Assembly (NCBI GenBank): GCA_964036045.1 | Contig: OZ038387.1 | Span: 22,257,637 to 22,321,636 of the forward strand | From: Eutreptiella sp. 'Long Island Sound 2002' | Lineage: Eukaryota > Euglenozoa > Euglenophyceae > Eutreptiales > Eutreptiaceae | Reading direction: 5' to 3' | Length of the DNA: 64,000 bases | In this document: positions 63,401 through 64,000 of the stretch, piece by piece | Layout of the letters: each line of letters opens with the position of its first letter | Position numbering within the stretch: the stretch's first letter is position 1 | Notes under the pieces: generated by a model | Told to the model about the DNA's origin: nothing | The model's database searches: none | What the model saw: only the letters and a program-made list of their open reading frames with translations | Program-made: the position numbers and the translations under genes

Positions 63401-64000
63401 CACTCGTGGCCACACACACCGACATCCACCGACGCCCGGCAGGCGAGGTGGACACCCTGCGCCTCGTGGCGGCCACCATCACCATAGTGTATATCACCCC
63501 AACACAGATGAAGATCATTGCCCAATGCGACGCCCACCACGCCCCGTTCCTTTCAGAACCACAATGGCCAGCACGCCACGTCTTCCAGGCGTACCTCCGC
63601 GCATGTGCTACGAAGGCAGGGCGCGACATGCCGGGGCCGAAGGACATCGACACGGCGTACACAGCCTTCCAGCGCCAGCACCCCCGGCCCCGCCCGAGCG
63701 AGCACGAAACCCCCAACGACGGCGCCACAACGCAGGGGGAGCCCACCCCGTCAGCCGAAAGCCGGGCACCACCCACCATCCTGCTACTAGCACCAAACGG
63801 CCACAAACATGCTACCCGCACTGTCCAGCGACACCATGCCCCCTGGTCCATCCCCAAACACAATGCGCCGGACACCGATGTACCACCAGTCAGACACAGT
63901 GACCAGGGCATACCACGCACGTGCTGGCACTGCGGCCCGGCAGCCCTCGACACTCCGTGGCCCCTGCTGCACCTCATCTCCACCCACTACCGCAGCCCCA
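60433..64000 (+). CDS. LINE ORF2: APE-type endonuclease and reverse transcriptase (partial)
   Basis: At least 1189 codons without a stop, running off the window. Endonuclease: VLLTHVPFGEETKDCLDTL, IIIGDLNAAPTDDDR (60922), LSRIDTCYGD and GTGHRPLYI (61168), the GDLN and H-containing boxes of AP-endonuclease-like LINE nucleases. The usual N-terminal Asn and the QE catalytic Glu are not evident, so the N-terminus may be divergent or damaged. RT: VPGVDGLPAEEY (61943), LVHPLYKKGDW, NWRPI, ASLDVQGAFPHAPH (62302), SGVPQGGAEGPFLYLLV (62470) and INFADDNLL (62596), with both catalytic Asp of FADD present. A CWHC at 63922 with HLISTH could be the start of a C-terminal zinc knuckle. It nicks target DNA and primes reverse transcription there. 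First ATG in frame is 60574. Confidence 0.9.

Larger units (their letters stand above)
53637..64000 (+). mobile_element. GC-rich LINE with endonuclease and RT, 3' end beyond window
   Basis: Composition changes sharply at 53637, inside Ty3-3 RT, to Pro/Thr/His-coding GC-rich DNA. A long broken ORF1 and an intact ORF2 follow in order on +. The start of the LINE seems to have landed in Ty3-3, but the other side of the insertion is outside the window, so a target duplication cannot be checked. Composition and style match the left element at 1-8693. Confidence 0.75.

Noticed and set aside
1-64000. Dinoflagellate spliced leader as a taxon marker
   Set aside because: I looked for the conserved leader on both strands and did not find it; the taxon remains an inference.

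Overview
The window is eukaryotic and almost entirely made of nested mobile elements. There is no bacterial operon structure, and I see no ordinary single-copy host gene that I can name. GT-AG introns, Ty3/gypsy-type LTR retrotransposons with chromodomains, a DIRS-like reverse transcriptase, LINEs with APE-type endonuclease plus FADD reverse transcriptase, and a tRNA-like SINE candidate all point to a large, repeat-rich protist or algal nuclear genome. The gag and pol families remind me of those abundant in dinoflagellates, but that is recollection. No spliced-leader sequence was found, so the taxon is a guess.

Layout: (1) 1-8693, very GC-rich LINE-like remnant on +, with a RING-finger ORF, a Pro/Arg-rich ORF, a possible Ulp1-like fragment, degenerate tandem repeats, a ~378 bp satellite and a (CCTA)n tail; no reverse transcriptase. 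(2) 8694-23640, a decayed DIRS-like element on -, split at one point in its RT by a 12.5 kb element at 9613-22147. (3) That element has 21 bp terminal inverted repeats and a 4 bp target duplication. It carries two gene families, an internal tandem duplication, short introns and 15 copies of one palindrome, all in introns or non-coding DNA. (4) 23954-25092, an unrecognised gene on -. (5) 25093-35533, Ty3-1 on -, with ~984 bp LTRs. (6) 35534-39242, an unrecognised - strand gene interrupted by a 2531 bp TRIM-like LTR element with perfect 5 bp target duplication. (7) 40050-47450, Ty3-2 on +. (8) 47451-48945, non-coding, with a tRNA-like SINE candidate. (9) 48946-53636, Ty3-3 on +, cut off inside RT. 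(10) 53637-64000, a GC-rich LINE on +, with ORF2 still open at the window end.

The most notable item is the 12.5 kb TIR element. The reconstructed empty site restores the DIRS reading frame, which supports the boundaries. Its genes (one with a ParB-like GQH motif, one of unknown function) are broken in this copy. The palindrome GTGCGCGAGGCCTCGCGCAC sits once in every recognised intron and in the flanking non-coding stretches, never in an exon. Other notable points are an in-frame stop at the same gag-protease border in all three Ty3 elements (UGA-CUA, UAG-AGG, UGA-CGG), the same UGA-CGG at the LINE ORF1/ORF2 border, and a methyltransferase-like NPPF domain between protease and RT in all three Ty3 elements.

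Most coding sequences are broken. In the GC-rich LINEs many breaks fall at C or G homopolymers and could be sequencing errors; in the other elements they look like true decay.
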